64,000 nt of DNA from Doris montereyensis (lineage: Eukaryota > Mollusca > Gastropoda > Nudibranchia > Dorididae), in contig JAXRKP010000689.1 in the NCBI GenBank assembly GCA_037039925.1, forward strand, positions 170,001 through 234,000, written 5' to 3'. Below, one piece after another: positions 45,869 to 57,184 of the stretch. Position 1 is the stretch's first letter. The number at the start of each line of letters is the position of its first letter. A program made the translations under genes and the position numbers. Below the pieces are notes generated by a model. It saw only the letters and a list, made by a program, of their open reading frames with translations, searched no databases and was not told the DNA's origin.

Positions 45869-46115
45869 GGCGAAATATGACAATAAGGAAAACTCCACTA
45901 ATAAAGACAGAACAAACACGTGACGTTTCCGGGTATAACCCTTCGTCAGACAACTAAACGAAATATTTAGAATCTAGATCTAATGATGCCGGAGGTATTA
46001 CTTAGATCTAGATTCTAAATATTTCGTTTGTTGTCTGACGAAGGGTTATACCCGAAACGTCACGTGTTTGTTCTGTCTTTATTAGTGGAGTTTTCACTTA
46101 TTGTCATATTTCGCC
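45869..46115. repeat. Near-perfect palindrome, arms of about 115 bases
   Basis: Arm 45869-45983 and arm 46002-46115 are reverse complements with a handful of differences; the spacer is about 18 bases. Each arm contains CTGACGAAGGGTTATACCCG followed by AAAC. The arrangement suggests two inverted copies of the terminal part of a mobile element. Confidence 0.9.
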
Positions 46116-46194
46116 TACTACTACAAGTAATATTAGTAGTAATAGTTGCATTATTAGTAGTAGTAATAGTGGTAGTAGTAGTAGTAGTAGCAGC

Positions 46195-46232
<38 letters not shown>

Positions 46233-46286
46233 CAGTAGTAGTAGCAGCAGTAGCACATATAGTAGTGTGTAGTACATGTATGAAGA

Positions 46287-46324
<38 letters not shown>

Positions 46325-46352
46325 TAGTAGCAGTAGTAGTAGTAGTAGTAGT

Positions 46353-46388
<36 letters not shown>

Positions 46389-46391
46389 AGC

Positions 46392-46479
<88 letters not shown>

Positions 46480-46480
46480 C
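46116..46480 (+). repeat. (AGT)n / (AGC)n triplet array
   Basis: Over 350 bases of AGT/AGC triplets. Alanine-, serine- and valine-rich open frames across it are artefacts. Confidence 0.98.
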
Positions 46481-46694
46481 ATATAGTAGTAATGTAGTGC
46501 ATGTATCTAGTAGCTGTAGTATTGTTATCGTTATAATCTCAGCTGAACCTGTCCGAAACGGAATGGGAGGAGAGCCACATTTAGCCGTTTTAAACGGGTT
46601 CCGTTTTGGACAGGTTTCACTCTGGATCGTGGAAACTAGGTACATGTAATACATACTGTATACCGCAATTTATACCATTATGTACATGATAATA

Positions 46695-46701
46695 CAATAT
46701 G

Positions 46702-46782
<81 letters not shown>

Positions 46783-46914
46783 GCTCGCATTACATGCACT
46801 GAGTGATATTTTGCATCATATATAGTTGTACACTGTACCGGTTTGTTGATCGTGTGTGTGTGTGTGCGTGCGTGCGTGTGTGTGTGTATGTGTGTGTGTG
46901 TGTGTGTGTGGGGG

Positions 46915-46986
<72 letters not shown>

Positions 46987-47005
46987 AGAGAGAGAGAGAG
47001 AGAGT
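46695..47005 (+). repeat. (AT)n, (GT)n and (GA)n microsatellites
   Basis: AT at about 46707-46775, GT at about 46852-46910, GA at about 46917-47004. Confidence 0.97.
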
Positions 47006-47154
47006 ATGTTTGTACTCTTGTCGGAAGGAAATTTTCCGTTTTGGACAGGTTAAACTGCCGAAAGGGAGCAGATTTAACTTTCTCTCTTATTTGCGTTAGA
47101 CAGGTTTCCGGGTTGGACAGGCAGAACGTATACTAGTTAATAAAGCGGGGATCG

Positions 47155-47420
47155 GAGAGATTCCGTTTTAGACAGGTTTCCGCATTGGATAGATGTCCGT
47201 TTTAGACAGGTTTCCGCATTGGATAGATGCCCGTTTTAGACAGGTTTCCGCATTGGATAGATGCCCGTTTTAGACAGGTTTCCGCATTGGATAGATGCCC
47301 GTTTTAGACAGGTTTCCGCATTGGATAGATGCCCGTTTTAGACAGGTTTCCGCATTGGATAGATGTCCGTTTTAGACAGGTTTCCACATTGGATAGATGC
47401 CCGTTTTAGACAGGTTTGAC
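47155..47420 (+). repeat. 34-bp minisatellite, about eight copies
   Basis: CCGTTTTAGACAGGTTTCCG with CATTGGATAGATGC repeats every 34 bases. The unit contains the presumed transposon terminus CCGTTTTAGACAGGTTT. Confidence 0.95.
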
Positions 47421-47702
47421 TGTAATACATATTACACATGTATTATTCTTATTAGTGTGATTATTCTCATCATCATATCCTCGTAATTATTATTGTTATA
47501 ACATTATTATCATTGTTCTTGTTGTTAATATTGTTGCTTTTATTATTGTTATTCTGTTGTAATTGTTGGCTGTTTTTGTCATTGTTCATCGTTACAATAC
47601 AAAATTCGGCAAATATAACTTATTTTGTTTCGTGTAATGTTACGAGAAGATTTCTTGCTTTTAACTAGGTATTATTTCATTTCCCTACCGTGTTTCCGGT
47701 TT

Positions 47703-50700
47703 CTTCCTTTTCAGGTTGTTATTATCACCCACCAAGAGGTATGGAAACTCCGTATATTCAATCGAGTCATCTCTTATCATTTACATTTCTTTAGACACTA
47801 AAATTGACCACACGATAAAGCATCAACCTGATAAGGTTACTTGTGATAAAGATTGTGCATATATTCCATGTGGATATTGAAAATTATACATTTGTTTATC
47901 ATGTATCGATAACTGGAATCCATTGAGATGCCACTGAAAACAAGATGTAGATTAGCATTCACATGGTAGATCAATGCACTGCAAATAATTCAGAACTGTT
48001 AATGTCACAGGGATCTAGATCTAGTTAGGAAAAGGAAACAACATTCTCAATTGGTCTGGGTAATGGACGGCAATGTGGAAGATATCTATAGTGGGGCACA
48101 ACCAAGGAGGGAAGCTAAACGAAAGCTGAACTGAATGTAGAAGAGAGCCATCACAATACTCTAAAGGCTCCGCTCCCCCATCCAACCCAAGGTTAGATCT
48201 CTCCAGTATCTCATCTTAACAGTTTTTTTGCTCTGCATTATTTTGTACAGATCCACATTAATACTAGATCTAGATCTAGATTAGAAAGACGGCTCGCTTA
48301 GCCAACGCAATCTTCACAATGGTAGCCACATGCTAGTTGACTAGCAGTCATCACAACATGGCATGGGGCTGCCCACAAAGTTTTTCGAGTTCACAGGGTA
48401 CTTTGACTTCTCATCAGGTCATTTTGTCGATCTTATTGTATTCAGACGCATGTCGATCTTCTGGACCCGCCCAAGCCACTTCGATCTAGATCTTGCAGTT
48501 TTGTCAATTTGAGTAGGAGAAAAGACACAAGTTACGTCAATTATGTTGTGTAAATACACATTCTCATTAGTCACACACACTCTCGAACATACCAGTTCAC
48601 ATTTACACGTCTGGCTCTGGCAATGGACTTGTCCTACCAGGATTGTTCCATTTTTAAATAGCTGTGACAATTACCAATAAATGAAAGTCGTATCATCAAA
48701 CCTGCATCTTGCATAGATAGATCTCTATCAAGATTAGATCTAGATTTAGTACAACTGTTAGCATCATTTCTACCAGTTCCCTGAGGCAAAGATAAAGATG
48801 GCTATGCCTCTTTTGAAATATACTCAACCAGATGCCCATTTGACGTAAGCCTAAAACTGAAAGTCTCTTTTTTCCTGTTTACTTAGGCTAAACTGTGCTG
48901 TAGCAAACCTGCATTTACTGGTCATAGGGTGAATTTTCCGCATTCGACGAAAGGAGTCTTCAGGGATTTTGATATTTATTTTTGACTTTATTAAAGAGCT
49001 CTTGTAGTGTAAAAGCTTAGGCCTATATGATATATGGAGAAGTGTGTGTTGCTGGATGCATTGAATGTTGGTAAGAGCCACTTTCTTTGGGGTGGATTAA
49101 ACACAGAGCTGACAGTAGCTCGGCCGGATTAACCACAAAAGCGTTGTTTCTTTTCTTGTGCTTTAGAAGCTCACATTTGTTTGTGATGCTTTTGGGCAGT
49201 TTTCAATAACCCATTGAACAATAATTGTTATTTGAATTTGTTTTTATCAACATTAGGGCACTATTCTTTGATCCGTCTGTTTTCATATATTCCAGAAGTG
49301 CAGATAGCATTCGTTGTCGGACAAGTATTGTATTGAGTTATAATACATAGATTGGATGTTGTGGGGGAGGGAGGGTTCAGTCTTCAGCCACTTCAGGGGT
49401 ATGATGGATTTTATTATTGGTAAATAATTTGGTGGTGGCATTCTATCTGGCCAGCCACCTAACAGTCACTTCCAGAAAACAGGATCAGGTTTCTTTAATA
49501 GTGCCAACACGAGAGATCTGATTTATATGAAACATGGCTATTTCTCAATTTGAAGTCCCAGTTTTGGTGTTATGAAGTTTATTTTAATACCAATTTTATT
49601 ATCCTCTTCAGCTCATCATGGCTATCAGGCCCTGACAAAGCCAAAGATCGTTAAGAAGAGGGTGAAGAAGTTCATTCGCCATCAGTCGGACAGATATGGA
49701 AACTCAAGGTATTTAATTTTAAGACGATGCTATTTTCACCGTACGGTGATAATAGTTGGGTAGGCTATTTTCACCGTACGATGAGGTGAAGTTTGGTAGG
49801 GTGTTTTCACCGAACTGTCACATTATTATATTATGTTGCCTAGACCCTTAGATAACTTATAATACCTAAATTTTACATGTTGGTGATATTTTGCCTTTCT
49901 ATGTGTTTTACTTTAAAATGCTGTTATTTTTTACTTCTTATATTTTATACTAATTATAGTGGAAGAATGAAAAGGAAACAGAAGCATGAGAGGAGTAGAG
50001 AGGGATTAACAGTTGTCAAGTGCAAACGAAGAGGTGTATGTGTGTGTGTGTGTGATATATATGCGTGTATGTATTGTATTGTATGCCAATCAACTTTGGC
50101 AATAGTAAAATTCCTTTTAACGGCGTTGTAAAAGACTTAGGGGTGTTCATTGATTCAGATCTTTCCTTTAGAAGTCAAGTAAATAACATCATCAGAAAAA
50201 TGTATATGATTTTGAACAGACTTTATAAAATACGACACTTATTGTCTAAAGAAGTATCCATCTCTTAGTGAATTCTCTTGTCTTGTCAAATCTTGACTAT
50301 TGCAATGCACTTTTGGCCAATATTTCAAAAGATACAATGAAGTCCCTCCAGTCACAGTTTCTTTCCCGGCTTCTGATTGGCTGATACATACGGTGAAAAT
50401 AGTTTACCAAACTATTATCACCGTACGGTGATAATAGCCTGGTATGATATTTTCACCGTGCTGTCAAAGCAGGTGAAAATCAAGCAAAGCAAAAGAGGGA
50501 AAGTCACTCCGTTAATTTTAATGCTGATCATGTTTTGATGATGCTTCTACTCAACCACAAGAAGCTGTTTGTCACCGATACTTTTTTGATTGAAAGGCTG
50601 TACAGTTATCTTAAATTTTAATGTTCAAGAGACACTTGCTATGTAGTCAGTTATGGTATAATTATTTATAAATATTTTTTTTGTTAGGTTTAGGCCCGTG

Positions 50701-53700
50701 TAACGATAGAAAACATTTTCAAGTTTGACAAAGATGGTCACATAGTATGAAGTACTAATAGAATAGTGCACATACCTGCATGCATTTCTAAATTGTAATA
50801 GTCACTACCATAGGTCACTGTATCTGTCCTTTGCCTCATAACCTACTACTACTTACTCATCTACTTTTCCTAATCGCTTTATCATCTTAAGCCCTAAGCT
50901 TTTCAACTTAATTATATAGTCAATGATTAATATGTATGTATTGTCATTATCTCAAAATCTTTCTTTCTGTTTCAGACCAACTGAGAAAACCAAAAGGTAT
51001 TGATAACAGAGTAAGGCGTCGATTCAAGGGCCAGTACAAGATGCCAAACATTGGGTACGGAACATGGAAAAAAATGTAAACATGTCTGCCCTGATGGATT
51101 CAAGAAATTCCTGGTTCACAATGTTAGAGTAAGTTGAAATTCTCCTTTTGAAAAAATGTCATCTTCCTTGGTACATGGATTGAAATGTAGAGTAAGTTGA
51201 AATTCTCCTTTTGAAGAAATGTCATCTTCCTTGGTACTTGGATTGAAATGTCGCGTCACTATTTTGACGAGGAGAAATGTCATTTTCTAAACTAATGAAT
51301 ACTATTCAATTGTGAATGGTAGAGTAGACTGCAAATTGAAAAGTAATATTTGACACATTCTAGTTATAGTCAATACGGAGACTTGGTAGGATCTGACCAC
51401 TCCCAAATTTCAGCCCATATGGTTGATAACTATGGTAAATTCCAATGAAACAAGTATTAGTTTGGTTTATGCAATGCTTATTGCTTCCGTCAGTCTCATT
51501 TCACACATATCAGGTTTTCCCCACTTGATTATCACAGGCTGTTTTGAAACACTTCAATCTGGCCTAAGTTACAGACCTCGTAGTCTCCTCAACTTTATGA
51601 AAACTTTCAAATGTCCTTAAGTTTTGTGGAAAGAGTGCGGTGCCGCTTTTCCCTCCACTCTCACTGCCTCATGAACCTTGTGTTGGCTGCCTCGCGAACT
51701 CTGAGCTTTGCATTGTAAGTAATGTAAGGGGTGGTTCAGGGTTCCCACTAGTCTTGGAAAAACTGAAAGTCTTTTTTATTCCCTTAAAGTCTCGGAATTT
51801 TTTTCAAATATCGGTAGTTTATTTAAGCACTATTCACATACTCTTGGTATGACAATATGAAAGGCCCCATAGGAACAAAGACGAGACAAAAACAAGGAAT
51901 AGACAGAAAATCCTGGCCACCATGGGGATCGAACCCGCGACCTCTGTGTCGGCACTCATTGCCTCGTCATGAAAAGAAAGTGTGCTACCAACCGAGCTAA
52001 CTACGCTCCTTAGGAGCCAGGATTTTTTTCTGTCTATTCCTTGTATTTGTCTCGTCTTTGTTCCTATGGGGCTTTCATATTGTCTTATGTCATTACCTTC
52101 ACTTTCGATGTGCTCCTTGTCTCACTGTTTGTCTTATACCCTTGGTAGAAAGTTTTGGGTTTGACTTCGACTAAGGCAGACCTGCCAAGTTTCGATTTTA
52201 TCGGGAAATTCCCGATTTAGAACCCGCAATTTTCCCGATATTTTGTTCCAGACAACAAAAAACTATTTTGGTGAAGAAAATTGCGAATTATACTAAGCTC
52301 TACTAAGTCCTAAGCTTATAATCGTATTTGATAGAAATAATCGAAGGCAATAAAACCTTTTTGGGTCGATACTAAATATAAATAGTTTCATTGATAGTAA
52401 TTGTAGATTACACTCAGTGATTTTGAGTATTCACCTATTAAATTTCTTGTTGACTAGAAACTGCTTTCGCTGCTAGGTTTAAATTTTAATAATTTAAATA
52501 CAGTATTATCATTCTTTCACAGTTTCAGTCTCTTTCTTTTGTTTACAAAGCTGATGACTGACTCATATTATTTTCTATATTCTTGATTGTGTCTGTTTTC
52601 TTCGAATCTTACCTGGATTATATTTTTGATTAGTTTTACCTTCGTATTGGATTTATTCAATGCTAATTTATTAATTAATTTACTGCAGTTTTTATAATTT
52701 ACCGTGTTTAAAATTGGAATACTAGGCTCTACAACTGAGATTTAGATAATATAAACATTTTATCTCGAATTTCGAACCGGGCATGGATCGATTTCTGGTG
52801 GGAAAAGGCCTTTGGAAATAGAATATTCAGAAGATGTGGAACCCACCTTTAGATGTAGTTGTAATACTAATAGATCTCAACAAGCAAGAAATCTAAACCA
52901 AGTGTTAAATTTCGGGAGGAATATAGGAAGAGGAGAGCTTTGCACATTGTGTACCTTGTGGTTTAGATGTTAGCATTGCCAGTGGTGGGAAGGATGACAT
53001 CAGAAAACATGTAAAAACTGCAAAGCATGCTACTGCAGTTAAGGACAGTTAGACATCCAGTAGGAATATCAGCAGCTTTATGACCAAGGACAGAGATTGC
53101 TCTGTGATTAGGGCAGAGGTTTTATAGACAAAATTTATTATTGAGAAAAACTTGCCTTTCTCCGGTTAGTAATCAGTTTGGGACTTAAGAATAGTAAGAG
53201 AAAGGTGCCCAGATTCGGAAATCGCTAAGAAATTTGCTTGTGGTCGCACAAAATAAACTGCGATAGCATAGGGGTGCACCGTCCGTTATTGCAAATGTGA
53301 ATCGATCGACATGTCACGATTCAAAAATATTCATTTTCCCTATTTTGTCTCTGAAAAAGTTGGTAGGTCTGCTAGCGAAGTTTGACTTTCCGTCTTTGGT
53401 TAGTTATCTATTGTCTTGTTTCCTCTTAATTGATTCTTTCTATTCATTTTCTCTATTTCTTTTTTCTTCTTTTTTTCCACAATTTTACTATTTTTATTAG
53501 CTTGGATTAAAATGTTTCATAAGCCAAGAGTGGCAGGGCTGTTTGTCTTTGAAAATTTGATGTTTGCATGGGGGAAATCTTGGAATTTTTTCTTATGAAA
53601 GCGAGTGGGAACTTTGTGGTCGTTTTAGCCAAAATCAAGTTTCTTCTTGACATGGTGTCCCTGCCCATTTGGTTTTCTTTCATTTCAATTTTACTGTGTC

Positions 53701-55086
53701 TGCCATATGCATTGAAATCAGATATAACTAAGAGTCAGAGGAACCTACCTACCAGTAGCAGCCACTAACCGCCCACAATTGGACTAAGTCTCAGATCAAA
53801 TTATGATATGCTTTGAACTGTCTTATTTATTGTATTGACATGCATGATGATATATTATTACTCTCAGGACATTTCAAGTTATTGAATGAAAATCACGATT
53901 ACTGCGAATGAAAATATTGGTTATCCTCCCAACATATCAGTTTCTATCCAAAACACGTAGTATTGATTTACTTCCCAGAACATGATTGCAAATAATGGTT
54001 TAACTCATTGCGGTTTAACCCGGCCGAAAGAGGCTGCATGCTAGACAGCCCAACCATACCCGGCTGCCCGCTAACTGCTCCCGTTGTTCAAACCCGGCCG
54101 TGTGTTACACCTTTCCAACGATCAGATTAGCTTGACAAATCCATTTTTGTCACTTATTTTAAGTGCTATTAACCCAATCCTGTCTAATGCGCCCGCTAAC
54201 GCCCTTCCAGGGTCCTGCCTAATGCGCCCGCTGAGTGCTGCAGACGTCATAAATTAGAAGGCTTGTTTACAAAGCATTCTAGTTCTAGCGATAAATCTCA
54301 CGAGGTTACGACCTATCGTAATCTTTAACCTATTCAGGATACTTAACGGGAGTTTTAGAAGGAAACAAAAACTCTTCTACATGGTTTGGCAATATTCTAC
54401 AATTTTTTAAAGTTCAGAGGTTTGTGTGCTGTTTCTGGCGCTAAGGTTGTGATTCTTATGTAATGGTATCACTTTCCGCAAAATCTGTCATTGATGGTAT
54501 TTTTAGCTACTGTATGGTACTGTCTTTGTTTCAATCGTCTACATTTTTGTGTGTTTTTTGCTTTTATTTTTATTATAAATTTTTTCGTAAACAATAATGA
54601 CACGGGAGAGAGTAATCCTTTTCCTAATGCCATCCATCAGAAGAACACAGGTAGCTTAGAAAATGTTAACACACCACTGCGATCCGGTTGCGGGAAATTG
54701 AATCAGGTCAGTCTCCGGTGGGGGAATGTGCACACTAATGAGACAGAAAATGATTTTCTATGTTGGCTGTCCTAAAATCGTTCAGTCTTCTTATTGTTAA
54801 TGTTGTGTCACAACTATTCTGGCTTTGTTGATTTCACGTTTTTACTTTGTTATCTCATACTTGGTATTGATGACTATGTTCTTTTCTTTTATTTTCTCCT
54901 TAGGAATTGGAGGTTCTGTTGATGCAAAAATAGGACTTACTCTGCTGAGATTGCCCATAATATTTCAAACAAAAAGCGCAAGGATATTGTTGAACGTGCT
55001 CAGCAGCTTGCTATCAAAGTAACGAATCTAACCACGCCTCCGATCCAAAGGAGGATGAGTAGAATGAGCCTGGTTGTATGAATAAA
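47703..55086 (+). CDS. RPL32: RPL32, 60S ribosomal protein eL32 (frame-interrupted)
   Basis: Noncoding exon about 47703-47738, starting in a pyrimidine tract (CTTCCTTTTC, TOP-like) and ending AAGAG|GTATGG. Coding exons: 49612-49708 (ATG 49618), 50976-51128 and 54904-55062; AATAAA at 55081. Residues MAIRP / [18 protein letters not shown] / [24 protein letters not shown] / [28 protein letters not shown] / [17 protein letters not shown] / [15 protein letters not shown] follow eL32 throughout. eL32 is a large-subunit rRNA-binding protein. At least six one-base length changes break the frame (near 49632, 50978, 50986, 51062, 54932 and 55030-55048). Retained introns exclude a processed pseudogene; it is either a real gene with sequence errors or a decayed duplicate. 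Confidence 0.85.
47740..49600 (+). other. RPL32 intron 1
   Basis: Long intron without recognised genes; contains AGATCTAG micro-repeats near 48010, 48265 and 48720. Confidence 0.5.
49612..49708 (+). CDS. RPL32: RPL32 exon 2 (start codon)
   Basis: Acceptor ATCCTCTTCAG, ATG at 49618, donor CTCAAG|GTATTT. CAGGCCCTGACAAAG appears to lack one C, turning R-P-L-T-K into a premature TGA. Confidence 0.8.
49729..50439. mobile_element. Foldback/MITE-like element with ~50-bp inverted termini
   Basis: The left end GCTATTTTCACCGTACGGTG...ATAATAGTTGGGTAGG and the reverse complement of the right end (50387-50439) match closely. Each terminus contains an internal palindrome around CACCGTACGGTG. It encloses a LINE fragment and lies in RPL32 intron 2. 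No clear target duplication. Confidence 0.6.
50065..50345 (+). pseudogene. LINE reverse transcriptase C-terminal fragment
   Basis: Reads [38 protein letters not shown], then after a one-base shift [20 protein letters not shown]. VKxLGVxhDxxLSFxxxVxxI and [10 protein letters not shown] are conserved in CR1/Jockey-like LINE proteins after the YADD domain. Confidence 0.8.
50976..51128 (+). CDS. RPL32: RPL32 exon 3
   Basis: Acceptor CTTTCTGTTTCAG; donor GTTAGA|GTAAGT. Expected RPNWRKPKG is read as AGACCAACTGAGAAAACC, consistent with one C and one G missing; a further shift sits in the AT-rich stretch after GYG. Confidence 0.8.
51118..51250 (+). repeat. 62-bp tandem duplication spanning the RPL32 exon 3 donor
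   Basis: AGAGTAAGTTGAAATTCTCC and the following ATGTCATCTTCCTTGGTAC occur at 51126 and again at about 51189, so the GTAAGT donor is present twice. Confidence 0.85.
51849..52102. mobile_element. S3 palindromic tRNA-headed element
   Basis: Inverted ends (GACAATATGAAAGGCCCCAT ... GGGGCTTTCATATTGTC) around a minus-strand tRNA-like core (B box GGGTTCGATCCCCATGG). RPL32 intron 3. Confidence 0.75.
52786..53275 (+). pseudogene. hAT-related protein fragment with TTF/BED-type zinc finger
   Basis: Starts MDRFLVGK, then [20 protein letters not shown] / [12 protein letters not shown] (C-x2-C ... H-x4-H spacing of a TTF/BED finger), [24 protein letters not shown] and [16 protein letters not shown]. This order is typical of the N-terminal half of hAT-type transposase relatives. 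Several stops and shifts; no C-terminal dimerisation domain follows. RPL32 intron 3. Confidence 0.65.
53565..53830 (+). repeat. R4 dispersed repeat copy
   Basis: Shares GCGAGTGGGAACTTTGTGGT, ATGGTGTCCCTGCCCATTTG and CCGCCCACAATTGGACT with 57890-58215. Confidence 0.6.
53990..54250. repeat. Short GC-rich satellite-like patch
   Basis: Recurrent ACCCGGC and GCGCCCGCTAA/GCCCGCTGA words in an otherwise AT-rich intron. Confidence 0.4.
54904..55062 (+). CDS. RPL32: RPL32 exon 4 (C terminus)
   Basis: Acceptor TTTTCTCCTTAG. GAATTGGAGGTTCTGTTGAT continues HNVR-ELEVLLM; an extra A in CAAAAATAGG gives a stop, after which [13 protein letters not shown]... runs on. The tail decodes as RLRS then KEDE-stop if two further length changes are allowed, close to the usual RLRSEENE end. 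Confidence 0.8.
55081..55086 (+). terminator. RPL32 poly(A) signal
   Basis: AATAAA 19 bases after the presumed stop, typical of the very short 3' UTR of ribosomal protein mRNAs. Confidence 0.7.
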
Positions 55087-55261
55087 TTATGTAAAAAGAA
55101 AATATTTTTATTCTTCAATTATTTCTAGCTTTGATAGTCGTATTCGTTTGTATGGTATGGTTGCCGTGAACTTGAGGTGGGTACAATTTTAGTGTTATCT
55201 TTGGGGAAAACAGAGCCACATTTTTATATAGTTTCTTTTTATGTTATATTCTACGTCTATA

Positions 55262-55490
55262 GGGGGACTCAGTGTTCCTGAGGCTAGGGGTCCTGTGTTC
55301 GAACCCTAACAGGTTGAAACGTTTTATAGTAAAACCTATGCACGCACACACACACACCTATATCCAGGTAGGTGGATCCACATCTAGTTCCATCTGAGCC
55401 AGATGATACAAAGGAGGTCCTGTGTGCAGATCACAACATTTTGTACAAATTTTTAAATATCCTCCCAAAAAAACCCCTGAACCACCTTAG
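55262..55490 (+). mobile_element. SINE-like element, family S2, copy 3
   Basis: GGGGGACTCAGTG, GTGTTCGAACCC, ACAAAGGAGGTCCTGTGTGC in the S2 order. Confidence 0.6.
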
Positions 55491-55654
55491 TTCCAACTAA
55501 ATTGTGAACGTGGGTAAAATCAAACTACAGTACTAAACTAAAACCTCGTTATACTGCTAACTCTTGTGTCAGTTGGAACTTGGCATTGTGATGAAAACTC
55601 CCCAAGTTAGTATTATAATACAGGCCTCGTAGTCTCCTCAAATCTCTTGCCAAA

Positions 55655-56092
55655 AAAAGTTCTATCATACTAGTGGATGGAGCAGGTCATTCCGTCACAA
55701 CATCATAAAAGAAGCTCAGTATTGATTCTTTGAATTTTTTAGAAACGATACAAGCATATCTTTCAACACAGCTATTAATGATTATACGACAAAAGCCAGA
55801 AAATTATCTGAAGTATGGCAAGTTGGTACTCATTTTGATCGTTGCAATGCATAAATGTTATTCAAAACAAACTTATTTGAGGATATATTATGAATATTGC
55901 CTTAGATCGTCGGGAAAATACGGAACATATTCCACCTAATATCAAAAGGCACCATCTCAAAATGAATAAAAAGGTGTTGGTGCACTTGAAACAGTGTCAT
56001 GAAGTATAAGATAAGTAGTTGAGCGCCCTCTCAAGGTTTTGTGATGTTTCAAAGTAGTATCCTACTCTTTTCTTAGGTTTATGGAGAAAATG
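55655..56092 (+). repeat. R1 copy 3, left part
   Basis: ATACTAGTGGATGGAGCAGG through CTCTTTTCTTAGGTTTATGG. Interrupted at about 56092 and resumed at about 57185. Confidence 0.75.
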
Positions 56093-57184
56093 TTAGAATC
56101 AATAGGAATAGATGATAAAGACCTTAGACGTAAGAAACCTGTATTGTCACCAAACAGCTTGTGTCAAAGTCAAAGTGGATAATGGATATCAGCTTTTTCT
56201 TAACATCAAGAAAGGAATGAGACATGGCTGTGTTCTCTCACAAGACCTCTTCAACTTATATACAGCAAAATCATCTTCGTGAAATTGAAAACATGAGAGG
56301 TATAAGCATTGGTGGCGTTACCATATATGCAGATGATGTTGTGTTATTGGCATACACGCCAGATGATGTCCAACAAATATTATTAGTACAATGTATTATT
56401 ATTAGACGAATTAGTAGACTTTAGTGAGACAAAAGTATTATTACTGAACAGGAAAAAAGACAATGCATGGTTGGTAGCTTGTAAACAAAATGATAGCCTG
56501 TCCTTCAATTTAACAAGTAGAGAAGAAACTATAAAACAAGTAACAAAATTTAAATACTTTGACGCAATCATAACAAACAACTGCAAAGACGCCACCGAAA
56601 TAAGGCAAAGGATAGCAAAACAAACATTGCACAATATTAAGGCTGTTTTCTCCAATCCAAAACTGAAAACAGACAAGAAAATACAAACAGCGTAGACATG
56701 TGTCTTTTCCACACTATGCATGCGAAACGTGGGACTTAATATGCACACCATCGTAAACGTTTAGAACTTAAAACCATTTGAAATGTGGATATATGTAGAA
56801 GAATATCGAAAATCCCCAGAACAGTAACATCAGTAATAATAGTAACATACTAACAAACATGGAAGTTCTAGTGAAAATTGGAAAAGAAAGAGAACTTATG
56901 AAGAACATCAAGACAAGGAAAATGAGATTCTTTGGCTATGTGCGGAGACAAAATGGACTAAAATTAGCAACATCTGGATTCATAGAAATAGAAGGGACAA
57001 GTCAGACAAGAGCTTGTAGCAAAAACACACTACATAAGTAACAGTACACTAACAGTAACAGTACAGCGTTTAGACAAAACACGTCTGGTATCACCACCAA
57101 CTCGGATTTTACAAGAAGCACTGAAGCCAGAATAACATGGACAGGGGTGGTCAGCAACGTGCTGAATAGCGCAAGCCACAAATG
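56093..57184 (+). pseudogene. RTE-like LINE fragment inserted in repeat R1
   Basis: Pieces in order: KKGMRHGCVLSQDLFNLYT, GISIGGVTIYADDVVLLAYT (YADD catalytic box), ETIKQVTKFKYFDAIITNN, ATEIRQRIAKQTLHNIKAVF, then MRFFGYVRRQNG. This is the reverse transcriptase palm-to-tail order of RTE-type endonuclease-reverse transcriptases. Several frameshifts; no endonuclease domain. Confidence 0.78.

Larger units (their letters stand above)
46540..47422 (+). mobile_element. Candidate pogo/Tigger-like nonautonomous element
   Basis: The left end CAGCTGAACCTGTCCGAAAC and the right end (complement CAGTCAAACCTGTCTAAAAC) resemble pogo-type inverted repeats; TA follows the right end. The inside is filled with microsatellites and a 34-bp minisatellite and has no transposase. 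Only one copy is seen, so this is tentative. Confidence 0.35.

Noticed and set aside
45404..45923. Long Tyr-, Thr-, Leu-, Ser- or Val-rich frames on both strands
   Set aside because: All six frames of an (ACT)n array are open; composition artefact.
46028..46654. Poly-Ala/Ser/Val/Tyr frames
   Set aside because: Triplet repeat translation, no gene signals.
47155..47420. Regular 34-bp repeats resembling a CRISPR array
   Set aside because: Units are contiguous with no unique spacers, in an animal genome; ordinary minisatellite.
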